A stretch of 6,180 bases of DNA. It comes from J088 sp003695505 [NCBI: Candidatus Dadabacteria bacterium] (lineage in GTDB: Bacteria > J088). A program made the position numbers and the translations under genes. Below are positions 1-5,933 of this stretch, piece by piece; positions within the stretch are counted from its first letter, which is position 1; each line of letters starts with the position of its first letter. The DNA is taken from positions 1-6,180 of the forward strand of contig RFIY01000359.1 of NCBI GenBank assembly GCA_003695505.1. The letters are read 5' to 3'. The notes under the pieces are model-generated. The model made no database searches. It was given only the letters and a program-made list of their open reading frames with translations, and was not told the origin of the DNA.

Positions 1-587
1 ACAACGACGGTCGTGTCGTTGGCCCGGGCCATCCGAATCGCCGGCAGCAGGTAGGCGAAGCTCTTGCCGATGCCGGTACCCGCCTCGAATACGCCGATCC
101 CGCCACCCGAAAGCCGCTTTGCGATTGCGCGGCACAGGTCGATCTGCCCCGACCGCGTCTGATATCCGGGCAAGGCGCCGGCCAGTGGCCCGTCAGGACC
201 CAGCAATCCGGCCACGTCGTCGGCGTCCAGCGGGACAAAGACCTCGGGCGTCCACGGCAGCACCACCGGCCGTACGCGCGCGACGCTGTTGTCCACGATG
301 AAGAACCCCGCGCCGTGCGCTCCAGCGCGTCCCGCGATGTCGAGATCCGCATCACTTGGTCGCAGCTCGCCGCTCGGGTGATTGTGCAGCATGACCTCAC
401 CCGGCCCGACGCGATCGACGAAGGCATTGACCGCGCCGCGATTGCCGACAGCGAGGACTTCGACCGCCGTGACCTTCTCACCGACGAGCCGCCCGCGAAA
501 AAAGACCTCGTCGCCGCCTGCATCTCCGATGGCGGTCCGCATGTGGGCGGCCGCGGCGTCACTGATCCAGCGATCGGCGTCGATCAC
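1..587 (-). CDS. JAB/JAMM metalloprotease domain fused to DinG-type DNA helicase (N-terminal part, runs off left edge)
   Basis: This is the first 195 codons of a minus-strand gene cut by the left edge. Seen: residues 1 to about 110 form a JAMM/JAB (RadC/MPN-like) domain with the complete motif H-x-H-x7-S-x2-D, as HNHPSG (His68, His70), Ser78 and Asp81. Glu27 lies 41 residues earlier, a plausible catalytic Glu as in JAMM peptidases. From about residue 140 a superfamily 2 helicase begins: a Q-motif-like stretch (Tyr142, Arg145, Gln148), then Walker A EAGTGIGKS at 168-176 followed by FAYLLPA, as in DinG/YoaA/XPD helicases. Known: that family unwinds DNA 5' to 3' and usually binds an Fe-S cluster; those regions lie outside the window. 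The GTG start at 587 is chosen because it overlaps the upstream stop as GTGA, implying translational coupling, and the JAMM fold fits entirely after it. No strong Shine-Dalgarno is seen. The JAMM domain may cleave ubiquitin-like or peptide substrates, or may be non-catalytic as RadC is thought to be; this cannot be decided here. Confidence 0.88.
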   Translation of the reverse strand, partial: MIDADRWISDAAAAHMRTAIGDAGGDEVFFRGRLVGEKVTAVEVLAVGNRGAVNAFVDRVGPGEVMLHNHPSGELRPSDADLDIAGRAGAHGAGFFIVDNSVARVRPVVLPWTPEVFVPLDADDVAGLLGPDGPLAGALPGYQTRSGQIDLCRAIAKRLSGGGIGVFEAGTGIGKSFAYLLPAIRMARANDTTVV

Positions 588-2821
588 GACAACCGCTCGA
601 CCACGCCGTGCACTGCGTCGATTCGAACGTGAGCGCCGTTTTCGATTTCGGCGAGGCCGCGCACGCCGACGACTGCCGGCACCCCGTACTCACGCGCGAT
701 GATCGCGCCGTGACTGAGCATGCCTCCACTGATGAAAGCCGCTCCGGCCGAACGTTCCAGCACGAGAGAAAACGCCGGATCGAGGTATTCCGCAAACAGA
801 ATGTCGCCAACGGCGAAGTTGTCGAGGTCGCTCAATGTGCGCACCCAGCAGACACGTCCGGTCGCGACACCGGGACTCGCCGGAAGCCCGGACAGTGCAT
901 CGTCGGCGACATCCGCCGACTCAGCCAGCGGTGTATCACCAATCAGGAACCGTGGCGGCCGCTCGCCGCCCTGCACCGGCTCGACCCGCTCCGGTTCTCG
1001 CAGGGTACCGTCGCAAAGCTCCAGCGCGAACACATCGTGATCGCCGCTGTCCAGTGCCAGCAGACGTCTGCGCAGCGCGACCAGATAGCGATCGGCGATG
1101 TCGCGCATCCGCTCGCGGTACCCGAGATACGCGCGTGCAAGTGCACCAACGGTCAGCGCCAGAAACGCACGCGCAAATCCAATGTTGTGGCGTGCCGCCC
1201 GAATTGCACTGCGCCATTCCGGCCCTTCAACCGCCGGCGCGTCGAGCCGCAGGCGCAACATGTGCCATAGCGCCTCCGGGCGCTCTTCCCAGCGCGGGGC
1301 CGAGACGTCACGTTCTTCGGCCCGATGTCCCCAGCGCCGAAGCAACTCGTCGAACGCATCGCCCGCCGGCGTTCCCCGCACCATCGCTGCGAAGGCCGGC
1401 CACGACTCGGCCTCGCGCAGCACCGCGGCGTACGCCGCGCACCAGGCACCCAGATCGTCATCGAGTTCCTGAACAGGATCATTGGGGAGGCGGCGGAACA
1501 ACGCCTCTCGCGCTTCCGGCGCCTGCTCCAGCAGAGACGCCGACAATGGCACCAGCACATAGGCGTACAGCATGCCCCACGCTGTGATCCTCAGATTCCA
1601 GCCAAGATCGGCGAGCAGCGCCCCGATTTCCTGGTGGATTTGCTCCAGTTTGCCGGGAACAGGGCGCCGGTTCCAGCGCTCTGCTCGTTCGAGCTGCGCG
1701 GACGCGCGCCGCAACTGCCAGCCAGGCCACCACGGAAAACGCTTGCGCAGAAAGCGCGGGATCGCACGCAACAATGCGCCTGGGACACGGGGCGACCAGG
1801 CCTGCTGCTCCTGGCGAAACCGTTCGACGATGCGCGGTGGGAACATCTCCATGACGGCATCGGTGACGGCCCATCCCGGAATCAGCCGCAATGCCGCAGA
1901 CAGGGATCCGACATCAACATAGATCCGCCCCTGATAGACGCGCAACAATCGTTCTGGCAACCGCGATGTCACGACCGACAACGGTTCGCGGACCATCGTG
2001 TCCTCGATCACGCGGCCAACCGTGCTGAACATCATCGGCGAGACCTCACCCGACCAGAACTCGTCACCCAGCGTTCCAGACCAGAGCTGTGGTGTCGTCC
2101 CCGTTGCCGGGCGAGCCTGCAACACCCAGAGCCGGTCCGAGCTGTCGATCACCCATTCGGCGTCGCAGGGTCCGCCGACGATCCGCTCCAGCGTTGGCAA
2201 CAATCGGCGAAACCGGGGCAGCGCCTCGCGCACGCCATCGGGCGGATCGTGGAGCGTCACGTCACGAAACCAGTGAAACTCAACCGCTTGTGGGGCGATC
2301 CGTCCCGACACGACGCCTTCGCCATAGCCGCGTCCGGCCTCGATTCGTGCCCAGCGATCGATGGCGTCAGGGGCGCGCGTAAACAGCACGCCTGACCAGA
2401 GCGGAATGGCCTCACGCTGCACGACGACGCTGCCGGCCGGCCGCCCGGTGGTCGCCCCGGCGCGCTCCAGATATGTCTGCGCGCGCCTGGACCGCCAGGA
2501 GTCCCAGACGCGGCGGATCGCTTCGAGCAATGTCGTGCGCTCCTGATGGGGCAACGTCAGCCCCTGCCCGGCGAACGATTGCTGCTCACGATCTTCAACC
2601 GCAAAACTGCTGCGCACGAACCAGGGCCCGGGTCCGAGCAGACGCTCAACCTCGGCCACCGTTTCCTCATTGGCCTGTTCCGGATCGAGCAGGGCCACCG
2701 CCAGCGGCACCGGCAAGCCGGCGCGCGCCATTGCGGCGATCCCGGCGGCCTTGCCACCAATCACATCGGCATCGGGCAACTTCGCCCGGCTACCAGTCAA
2801 ATCAATCACCGTGCAGACCAT
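584..2821 (-). CDS. PEP synthase/rifampicin phosphotransferase-like enzyme (ATP-grasp plus phosphohistidine domain)
   Basis: A 745-residue protein with the layout of rifampicin phosphotransferase (Rph) and PEP synthase. Residues about 15-240 are the PEP/pyruvate-binding ATP-grasp domain: GGKAAG with Lys24, VRSS with Arg70, SFAGQ at 82-86, SGVLFT at 143-148, and AEW...VLQARPAT with Glu222, Gln235 and Arg237. Residues about 246-635 are a mostly helical middle region containing RWGHR...APRWEERPE (496-515), which resembles the Rph substrate domain. Residues 645-745 are the swivelling domain, with GLPASPGVATG and the phosphorylated His704 in GGMLSHGAIIAREYGVP. The family uses ATP to phosphorylate the His and passes the phosphate to pyruvate or to a drug hydroxyl, giving AMP and Pi. 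The GGMLSHG motif is closer to Rph than to the GGRTCHAA type of PEP synthase. It is shorter than Rph (about 867 residues), mainly because only 46 residues separate Lys24 from Arg70. The ATG at 2821 lacks a clear ribosome site. The true substrate is unknown; rifampicin resistance should not be assumed. Confidence 0.9.
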   Translation of the reverse strand: MVCTVIDLTGSRAKLPDADVIGGKAAGIAAMARAGLPVPLAVALLDPEQANEETVAEVERLLGPGPWFVRSSFAVEDREQQSFAGQGLTLPHQERTTLLEAIRRVWDSWRSRRAQTYLERAGATTGRPAGSVVVQREAIPLWSGVLFTRAPDAIDRWARIEAGRGYGEGVVSGRIAPQAVEFHWFRDVTLHDPPDGVREALPRFRRLLPTLERIVGGPCDAEWVIDSSDRLWVLQARPATGTTPQLWSGTLGDEFWSGEVSPMMFSTVGRVIEDTMVREPLSVVTSRLPERLLRVYQGRIYVDVGSLSAALRLIPGWAVTDAVMEMFPPRIVERFRQEQQAWSPRVPGALLRAIPRFLRKRFPWWPGWQLRRASAQLERAERWNRRPVPGKLEQIHQEIGALLADLGWNLRITAWGMLYAYVLVPLSASLLEQAPEAREALFRRLPNDPVQELDDDLGAWCAAYAAVLREAESWPAFAAMVRGTPAGDAFDELLRRWGHRAEERDVSAPRWEERPEALWHMLRLRLDAPAVEGPEWRSAIRAARHNIGFARAFLALTVGALARAYLGYRERMRDIADRYLVALRRRLLALDSGDHDVFALELCDGTLREPERVEPVQGGERPPRFLIGDTPLAESADVADDALSGLPASPGVATGRVCWVRTLSDLDNFAVGDILFAEYLDPAFSLVLERSAGAAFISGGMLSHGAIIAREYGVPAVVGVRGLAEIENGAHVRIDAVHGVVERLS

Positions 2822-2832
2822 AACATCAGATT

Positions 2833-2852
2833 CGCAGAAACGCGTTTCGGCG
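2833..2852. promoter_or_regulatory. Near-perfect 20-bp palindrome in divergent intergenic region (candidate operator)
   Basis: The 56-base gap between the two divergent starts contains a perfect 12-bp palindrome, GAAACGCGTTTC (2837-2848). It extends to 20 bp with only one mismatched pair (2836 with 2849). The centre has no loop, so a dimeric DNA-binding protein site is more likely than an RNA hairpin. It lies 11 bases before the phosphotransferase start and 25 bases before the reductase start, so a bound protein could affect both genes. No convincing -35/-10 pair was found on either strand. The regulator is unknown. Confidence 0.5.
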
Positions 2853-2877
2853 TCACTGGCACGACGCTACGGGTAAC

Positions 2878-3822
2878 ATGACAACCATGCAATCGAGACC
2901 GGTCTCAATCCTGATCGCCGGCGCGGGCGCCGTCGGCTGCACCTACGGCGCCCGCCTGCTCAACGCCGGCCACCGTGTGACATTTCTCGCCCGCGACGCG
3001 ACGGTCGCAGATCTGCGCCAGCATGGCCTGACTGTGCGCAGCATCGACGGAGATCTGGTGTTTCCAACGGTCGATGCGACAACACAACCGTCGGAACATG
3101 CTGATGTCATCCTGCTGACCGCCAGCGCCAATGCAACAGCAGCGCTAATCCCGCGCCTTGCACCGGCCGTCGGACCGAATACGATCCTTTGCAGCCTGCA
3201 AAACGGTCTCGGCAATGAAGCGCTGATCGAATCGGCGTGGCCGGAGGCCAACGTTGTTGGTGGCGTCGCATTTATCGGAGCACGACGCCTCGCACCGTGC
3301 ATCATCGAGCACCGCGATCAGGGCCACGTCACGATCGGCCCATGGCGCGACCGAGACCTGGCCGCGGCCGAGCGATTACACGCGCTGCTGACCGACGCGG
3401 GCATCCGCTCCCGCCTGACGGACGATATCCGCGTTGCGATCTGGAAAAAGCTGCTTTGGAACCTCGCGTTCAACACGACGTCGGCGCTGTCCGGCGCCTG
3501 GGTCCACGAGGTCCTGGACGTCGAGGGCGGCGAACAGCTCTGCCTCGACCTGATGCACGAGGCGCGGGCCGTGGCCGCCGCCGAGGGCATCCAGCTGCCA
3601 GCGGATTTACCGGATCGCATCCTGCGTGATACCGCGAACCTTCGCTGGACAACAACCAGTATGTCCCTGGCCCGCGAGGCTGGTGACCTGCTCGAAGTCG
3701 AACCCATCGCCGGTGAAGTGCTGCGCCGCGCGGCAAAGCACGACATCGAGGTTCCGCTAACCCGCGCCGTTGCCGTGCTGTTGCGCGCCTGGAACAAGAG
3801 CCGCCGGCGTACGGCGATCTGA
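2878..3822 (+). CDS. panE: Ketopantoate reductase (ApbA/PanE) family protein
   Basis: A 314-residue cytosolic oxidoreductase. Known for the family: NADPH-dependent reduction of 2-dehydropantoate to pantoate, a step of pantothenate and CoA synthesis. Seen: an N-terminal Rossmann fold with GAGAVG at 15-20; LQNGLGNE at 107-114 matching the conserved Asn-Gly turn (Asn109); the C-terminal helical domain with IWKKLLWNLAFN (188-199), whose Lys191 aligns with the catalytic Lys176 of E. coli PanE; then TTSM (Ser261) and EVEPIAG (Glu273), matching the substrate-binding Ser and Glu. Length is normal (E. coli 303). Odd: where E. coli has LVTLKAW, with Lys72 contacting cofactor and substrate, this protein reads LLTASAN, with Ser83 at that place. 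It may therefore be a paralogue acting on another 2-keto acid. The ATG at 2878 is preferred over the ATG at 2887 because GGGT lies just before it, but the evidence is weak. The gene appears monocistronic, transcribed away from the phosphotransferase and ending 13 bases from a convergent gene. Confidence 0.85.
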   Translation: MTTMQSRPVSILIAGAGAVGCTYGARLLNAGHRVTFLARDATVADLRQHGLTVRSIDGDLVFPTVDATTQPSEHADVILLTASANATAALIPRLAPAVGPNTILCSLQNGLGNEALIESAWPEANVVGGVAFIGARRLAPCIIEHRDQGHVTIGPWRDRDLAAAERLHALLTDAGIRSRLTDDIRVAIWKKLLWNLAFNTTSALSGAWVHEVLDVEGGEQLCLDLMHEARAVAAAEGIQLPADLPDRILRDTANLRWTTTSMSLAREAGDLLEVEPIAGEVLRRAAKHDIEVPLTRAVAVLLRAWNKSRRRTAI

Positions 3823-3835
3823 AGGTGCCGGCATC

Positions 3836-4402
3836 TTACTGCTGCAACCGTCGCACGCCGCGCAACACCAGGCGCACCCGCCGAACATACTCGGGCCCAA
3901 GCTCGGACCACGGCTCCAGTCCAGCGGCCAGAGCATATGCATCCGGCGCCCTTCCCTCCGCCAGCGCCTGCGCGCGCAATTCGCGAAACCGCTGATAGCG
4001 AGGATCGCTGTTGAGTAGTTCGACGAACGTGCAGACCGACTCCTTGTCGCTCGCGAATTTACGGACATAGACATTGTCGCGTTTTGCCTGCGCAGGCCGC
4101 AGACCGCAGCCGGGGCGATTGCAGCGAATGCCGAACAGGTTATGCGCCTCCCGGGCAAAGCGCGAAGTACCCCACCCCGTCTCCAGTGCCGCGACCGCGA
4201 CGATCAGATCGACCGGCACCTGTTCTGCAACAGGTTCCCTCACCTGGCAATCGGCAGCCAACGTGGCGACCCGCTGTGCAAACGCCTGGCGCTGCGCCTG
4301 CGACGCACCGGACGCCGCGATCGGTGCGACCAGCGCAACGGCGACCAGACTGGCGGTCAGTTGGTTCCGCAATCGAATCGGATCAGAGCGCCGCGGCGGC
4401 AT
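3836..4402 (-). CDS. Secreted glucosaminidase-domain (Bax/FlgJ-like) peptidoglycan hydrolase
   Basis: A 188-residue protein with a signal peptide: a basic start (PPRRSDPIRLR), a hydrophobic core at about 16-30 (LTASLVAVALVAPIAA), and a likely cleavage near the Ala/Ser/Gly residues at 29-34, so it should act in the periplasm. The mature part is a glucosaminidase domain (GH73-like). AVAALETGWGTSRFA (69-83) carries the expected catalytic Glu74, followed by HNLFGI (87-92). Later YVRKFASDKESV and YQRFRELRA resemble E. coli Bax and the FlgJ C-terminal domain. The family cuts the glycan between N-acetylglucosamine and the next sugar. Cys94 and Cys99 in CNRPGC could form a disulfide. The gene begins 20 bases inside the end of the TetR gene, implying co-transcription. 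A TTG at 4372, after the TetR stop, is an alternative start that keeps a signal peptide; neither start has a clear Shine-Dalgarno. There is no peptidoglycan-binding module, so the partner or localisation signal is unknown. Confidence 0.87.
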   Translation of the reverse strand: MPPRRSDPIRLRNQLTASLVAVALVAPIAASGASQAQRQAFAQRVATLAADCQVREPVAEQVPVDLIVAVAALETGWGTSRFAREAHNLFGIRCNRPGCGLRPAQAKRDNVYVRKFASDKESVCTFVELLNSDPRYQRFRELRAQALAEGRAPDAYALAAGLEPWSELGPEYVRRVRLVLRGVRRLQQ

Positions 4403-5015
4403 CGGGAATGCCGATCAGCCGCAGCAGGTAGCGTGTCAGGCGCTCAATCAAAGCCTCGGGGTCGGGACGCGGATCGGCGTTGATCCAGCCCGCCAGCCCG
4501 ACCTGATGGGTGGCCAGCACGAGCCGCGCCAGCTCTTCGGCATCACCTTCGGGGATTTCACCGCGATCCATCGCCGATCGCAATGACGCCGCGATCAGCA
4601 TCACACCGGCCTGCCAGGCCTGTCGCTGCAGGTCGGTTTCATCGTCTCCAAGGCCCCAGGCATGACCGCCCCAGAGCTGAATGCGTAAGAAATCCTCATG
4701 TGCGGTGTAATATTCGACCGCAAGGCGGGCGCCACCAGCAATCACGGCGGTAATATCGCCGGCATTCGCGGCGATCTCGCGCGCACGTTCCGTCAGCGCA
4801 TCGTGGTGCCGACGCAGCACTTCGCGCCAGAGCTCATTCTTGCCGCCATAGACGTTGTAGATCGTACCGACCGCGATCCCGGCCTCTTTGGCGATTTCGC
4901 GAACCGTCGCCGTCGAACCGCGCCGCGCAAAGACCCGTTCGGCCGCGGCGCACAAATGCTCGCGCCATAGCTGCTCGCGCTGATCCCTGATCTGTTGCTG
5001 AATCGCTTCGCTCAT
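4383..5015 (-). CDS. TetR/AcrR family transcriptional regulator
   Basis: A 210-residue repressor-like protein using the ATG at 5015. Residues 14-65 form the N-terminal TetR DNA-binding domain: helix 1 LWREHLCAAAERVFARRG, then the helix-turn-helix VREIAKEAGIAVGTIYNVYG (38-57) and GKNELW, matching the family pattern IA..AGV..GT.Y.hF..K..L, with Tyr in place of the usual Phe. The remaining residues are a helical ligand-binding and dimerisation domain, rich in Trp, that does not reveal the ligand. The frame is open upstream to an ATG at 5090, with further ATGs at 5045 and 5039. I prefer 5015 because TetR proteins normally begin 10-20 residues before helix 1 and the extra 25 residues resemble nothing known. 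The alternative ATG at 5090 has GGGAGG directly abutting it, which is too close for a normal ribosome site. The regulator leads a two-gene unit with the glucosaminidase, and a 15-bp inverted repeat sits just upstream. Confidence 0.9.
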   Translation of the reverse strand: MSEAIQQQIRDQREQLWREHLCAAAERVFARRGSTATVREIAKEAGIAVGTIYNVYGGKNELWREVLRRHHDALTERAREIAANAGDITAVIAGGARLAVEYYTAHEDFLRIQLWGGHAWGLGDDETDLQRQAWQAGVMLIAASLRSAMDRGEIPEGDAEELARLVLATHQVGLAGWINADPRPDPEALIERLTRYLLRLIGIPDAAAAL

Positions 5016-5047
5016 GCTGGCGTCAGGATAACACGACATCGTCATGG

Positions 5048-5062
5048 CGGAGTACCGCTCCG
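5048..5062. promoter_or_regulatory. Inverted repeat upstream of TetR gene (candidate autoregulatory operator)
   Basis: CGGAG-N5-CTCCG is a perfect 5-bp inverted repeat with a 5-base centre, and its length suits a TetR-family dimer. It lies 32 bases before the preferred TetR start at 5015. If translation instead began at 5090 it would fall inside the coding region. Five-base arms are common by chance in GC-rich DNA, so this is tentative. Confidence 0.25.
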
Positions 5063-5103
5063 TCTCCTTCGTGCCCCATTCGAAATCCATCCTCCCGAGC
5101 AGA

Positions 5104-5109
5104 TATGAT
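5104..5109 (+). promoter_or_regulatory. Candidate -10 element for mntA-hepT
   Basis: TATGAT matches the sigma-70 -10 consensus at five of six positions and is the most AT-rich hexamer in the TetR-mntA gap. It would start a transcript near 5115 with a leader of about 40 bases before the mntA GTG. No good -35 hexamer lies at 16-18 bases upstream, so the promoter would be weak or activator-dependent. Confidence 0.35.
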
Positions 5110-5143
5110 GTTGTCAGATTGTCGGGAAAGTACCCTGCGCGTT

Positions 5144-5147
5144 GGAG
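5144..5147 (+). promoter_or_regulatory. mntA: Ribosome binding site deciding the mntA start
   Basis: GGAG lies 9 bases before the GTG at 5157, an acceptable spacing. It is only 3 bases before the other in-frame GTG at 5151 and overlaps the region just after the in-frame TTG at 5142. It therefore supports 5157 as the start. Confidence 0.5.
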
Positions 5148-5156
5148 ATCGTGTCT

Positions 5157-5447
5157 GTGGATGAGCGAGAGATTCTGAAACTGCTACGTCAGTGCAAGCC
5201 CGAGCTCCAGGCGCGCTTCGGCGTGACCGATATCTCTCTGTTCGGATCGGTGGCGCGCGGCAATGCCCGCGCAGACAGCGACATCGATATCCTCGTTACA
5301 TTCGACGGCCCTGCCACCTCGCGGCGCTATTTCGGCGTCCAGTTCTATCTGGAAGACCTGCTGGGGCGACCGGTTGATCTGGTCACCAACAAGGCGTTAC
5401 GTCCGGAATTGCGCCCGTATATCGAGCGGGAACAGGTTCGTGTCTGA
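5157..5447 (+). CDS. mntA: MntA-type nucleotidyltransferase antitoxin (MNT domain)
   Basis: A 96-residue minimal nucleotidyltransferase (MNT). Seen: FGVTDISLFGSVARGNARADSDIDILV is the family signature, given here by position: residues 21-47, with the GSx10DxD motif as Gly30, Ser31, Asp42 and Asp44. The third acidic residue is probably Asp74 in RPVDLVT. Known for characterised MntA/HepT pairs: MntA transfers AMP groups from ATP to a tyrosine of the HepT toxin next to its RNase motif and so silences it. All residues needed for catalysis appear present. The GTG start at 5157 has GGAG 9 bases upstream; in-frame GTG 5151 and TTG 5142 would add two or five residues. It is the first gene of a two-gene operon and its last 8 bases overlap hepT. 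It is shorter than some characterised homologues (about 139 residues in Shewanella) but ends after the core fold, so it looks complete rather than truncated. Confidence 0.92.
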   Translation: MDEREILKLLRQCKPELQARFGVTDISLFGSVARGNARADSDIDILVTFDGPATSRRYFGVQFYLEDLLGRPVDLVTNKALRPELRPYIEREQVRV

Positions 5448-5790
5448 CGCTGCTCCGCGAGAATGGCGCTTCTTTCTGGAGGATATGATTGCATTCGCGA
5501 TGCGAGTCATAGAGTACACGGACGGGCTGGACCAGGACGGTTTCGTCGCCAGCCACCTGACCTACGACGCCACAGTACGCAACCTCGAATTGATCGGAGA
5601 GGCAGCCACGCACATTCCCGACAACGTCCGTACCGCGCACCCGGAGATTCCCTGGCGGATGATTGTCGCGACACGCAACCGTCTGATCCACGGCTACCTT
5701 GGTATTGACAACGACACACTCTGGAGCATCATTCGCGACGACATTCCGCGGCTCCTGCAACAGCTTCAGGCGCTCAAGAAAACCGTTTAA
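5440..5790 (+). CDS. hepT: HepT-type HEPN RNase toxin
   Basis: A 116-residue all-helical HEPN protein. Seen: the motif Rx4HxY as RNRLIHGY, with Arg79, His84 and Tyr86, followed by GIDNDTLW and a final amphipathic helix; upstream VRNLELIGEAA (46-56) is also typical of HepT. Known: HEPN dimers use the Arg and His as a metal-independent RNase active site, and the Tyr of this motif is the AMP acceptor for MntA in the characterised Shewanella pair. The complete motif suggests an active toxin controlled by its neighbour. The GTG start at 5440 lies 8 bases before the end of the mntA gene, and family alignment begins within the first 10-15 residues. The frame is open further upstream to an ATG at 5263, but that extension is an out-of-frame reading of mntA. 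Translation of hepT is probably coupled to that of the antitoxin. Confidence 0.92.
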   Translation: MSDAAPREWRFFLEDMIAFAMRVIEYTDGLDQDGFVASHLTYDATVRNLELIGEAATHIPDNVRTAHPEIPWRMIVATRNRLIHGYLGIDNDTLWSIIRDDIPRLLQQLQALKKTV

Positions 5791-5933
5791 TCCTGCTTCG
5801 CAGATCCGTCTGTCCAGCACTCCGCCTTCGATCATAGGGCGAGCGAAGCGTGTCGGCACTGTTCACGCCGATCAGTGCAACAAGAAATCCCGCACCGTCG
5901 TGATGCGGAACCCCACCTGATCCGGCTGATTCA
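5791..5933. other. Convergent intergenic gap without a recognised gene
   Basis: The 143 bases between the hepT stop and the stop of the next minus-strand frame hold only small inverted repeats: CTGC-TTC-GCAG (5793-5803), CAGA-TCCG-TCTG (5801-5812), CCGCA-N9-TGCGG (5890-5908) and CTGA-TTCA-TCAG (5926-5937). None is followed by a run of T, so no intrinsic terminator can be called with confidence. Confidence 0.5.

Noticed and set aside
608-1270. A 220-codon plus-strand open frame opposite the C-terminal part of the phosphotransferase
   Set aside because: It lies opposite the His704 swivelling domain and has shadow-like composition and no motif.
1325-2395. A 356-codon plus-strand open frame antisense to the phosphotransferase gene
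   Set aside because: It is rich in Arg, Ala, Pro and Gln with no recognisable domain, while the minus-strand frame shows a full set of conserved enzyme motifs. Long antisense frames are expected in GC-rich DNA.
3823-3835. TGCCGGCA palindrome in the 13-base convergent gap as a bidirectional terminator
   Set aside because: It has no loop and no flanking A/T tracts, so it would not form a terminator hairpin.
3318-3911. A 197-codon minus-strand open frame across the reductase gene
   Set aside because: It runs opposite the well-supported PanE-like gene, is rich in Ser and Arg, and has no domain.
5016-5090. Extra 25 residues at the N-terminus of the TetR protein
   Set aside because: The ATG at 5090 directly abuts GGGAGG with no spacing, and the segment is not part of the TetR fold; the ATG at 5015 fits family length better, although 5039 or 5045 cannot be excluded.
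5111-5123. Direct repeat TTGTC-N3-TTGTC upstream of mntA as a regulatory site
   Set aside because: Two 5-base copies are too short to separate from chance, and no third copy or symmetry supports it.
5263-5439. N-terminal extension of the hepT frame to the upstream ATG at 5263
   Set aside because: These 59 codons are mntA read in another frame; HepT homology starts only after the GTG at 5440.
5793-5812. Small hairpins after hepT as a rho-independent terminator
   Set aside because: The stems are only about 4 bp and no T-run follows on either strand.
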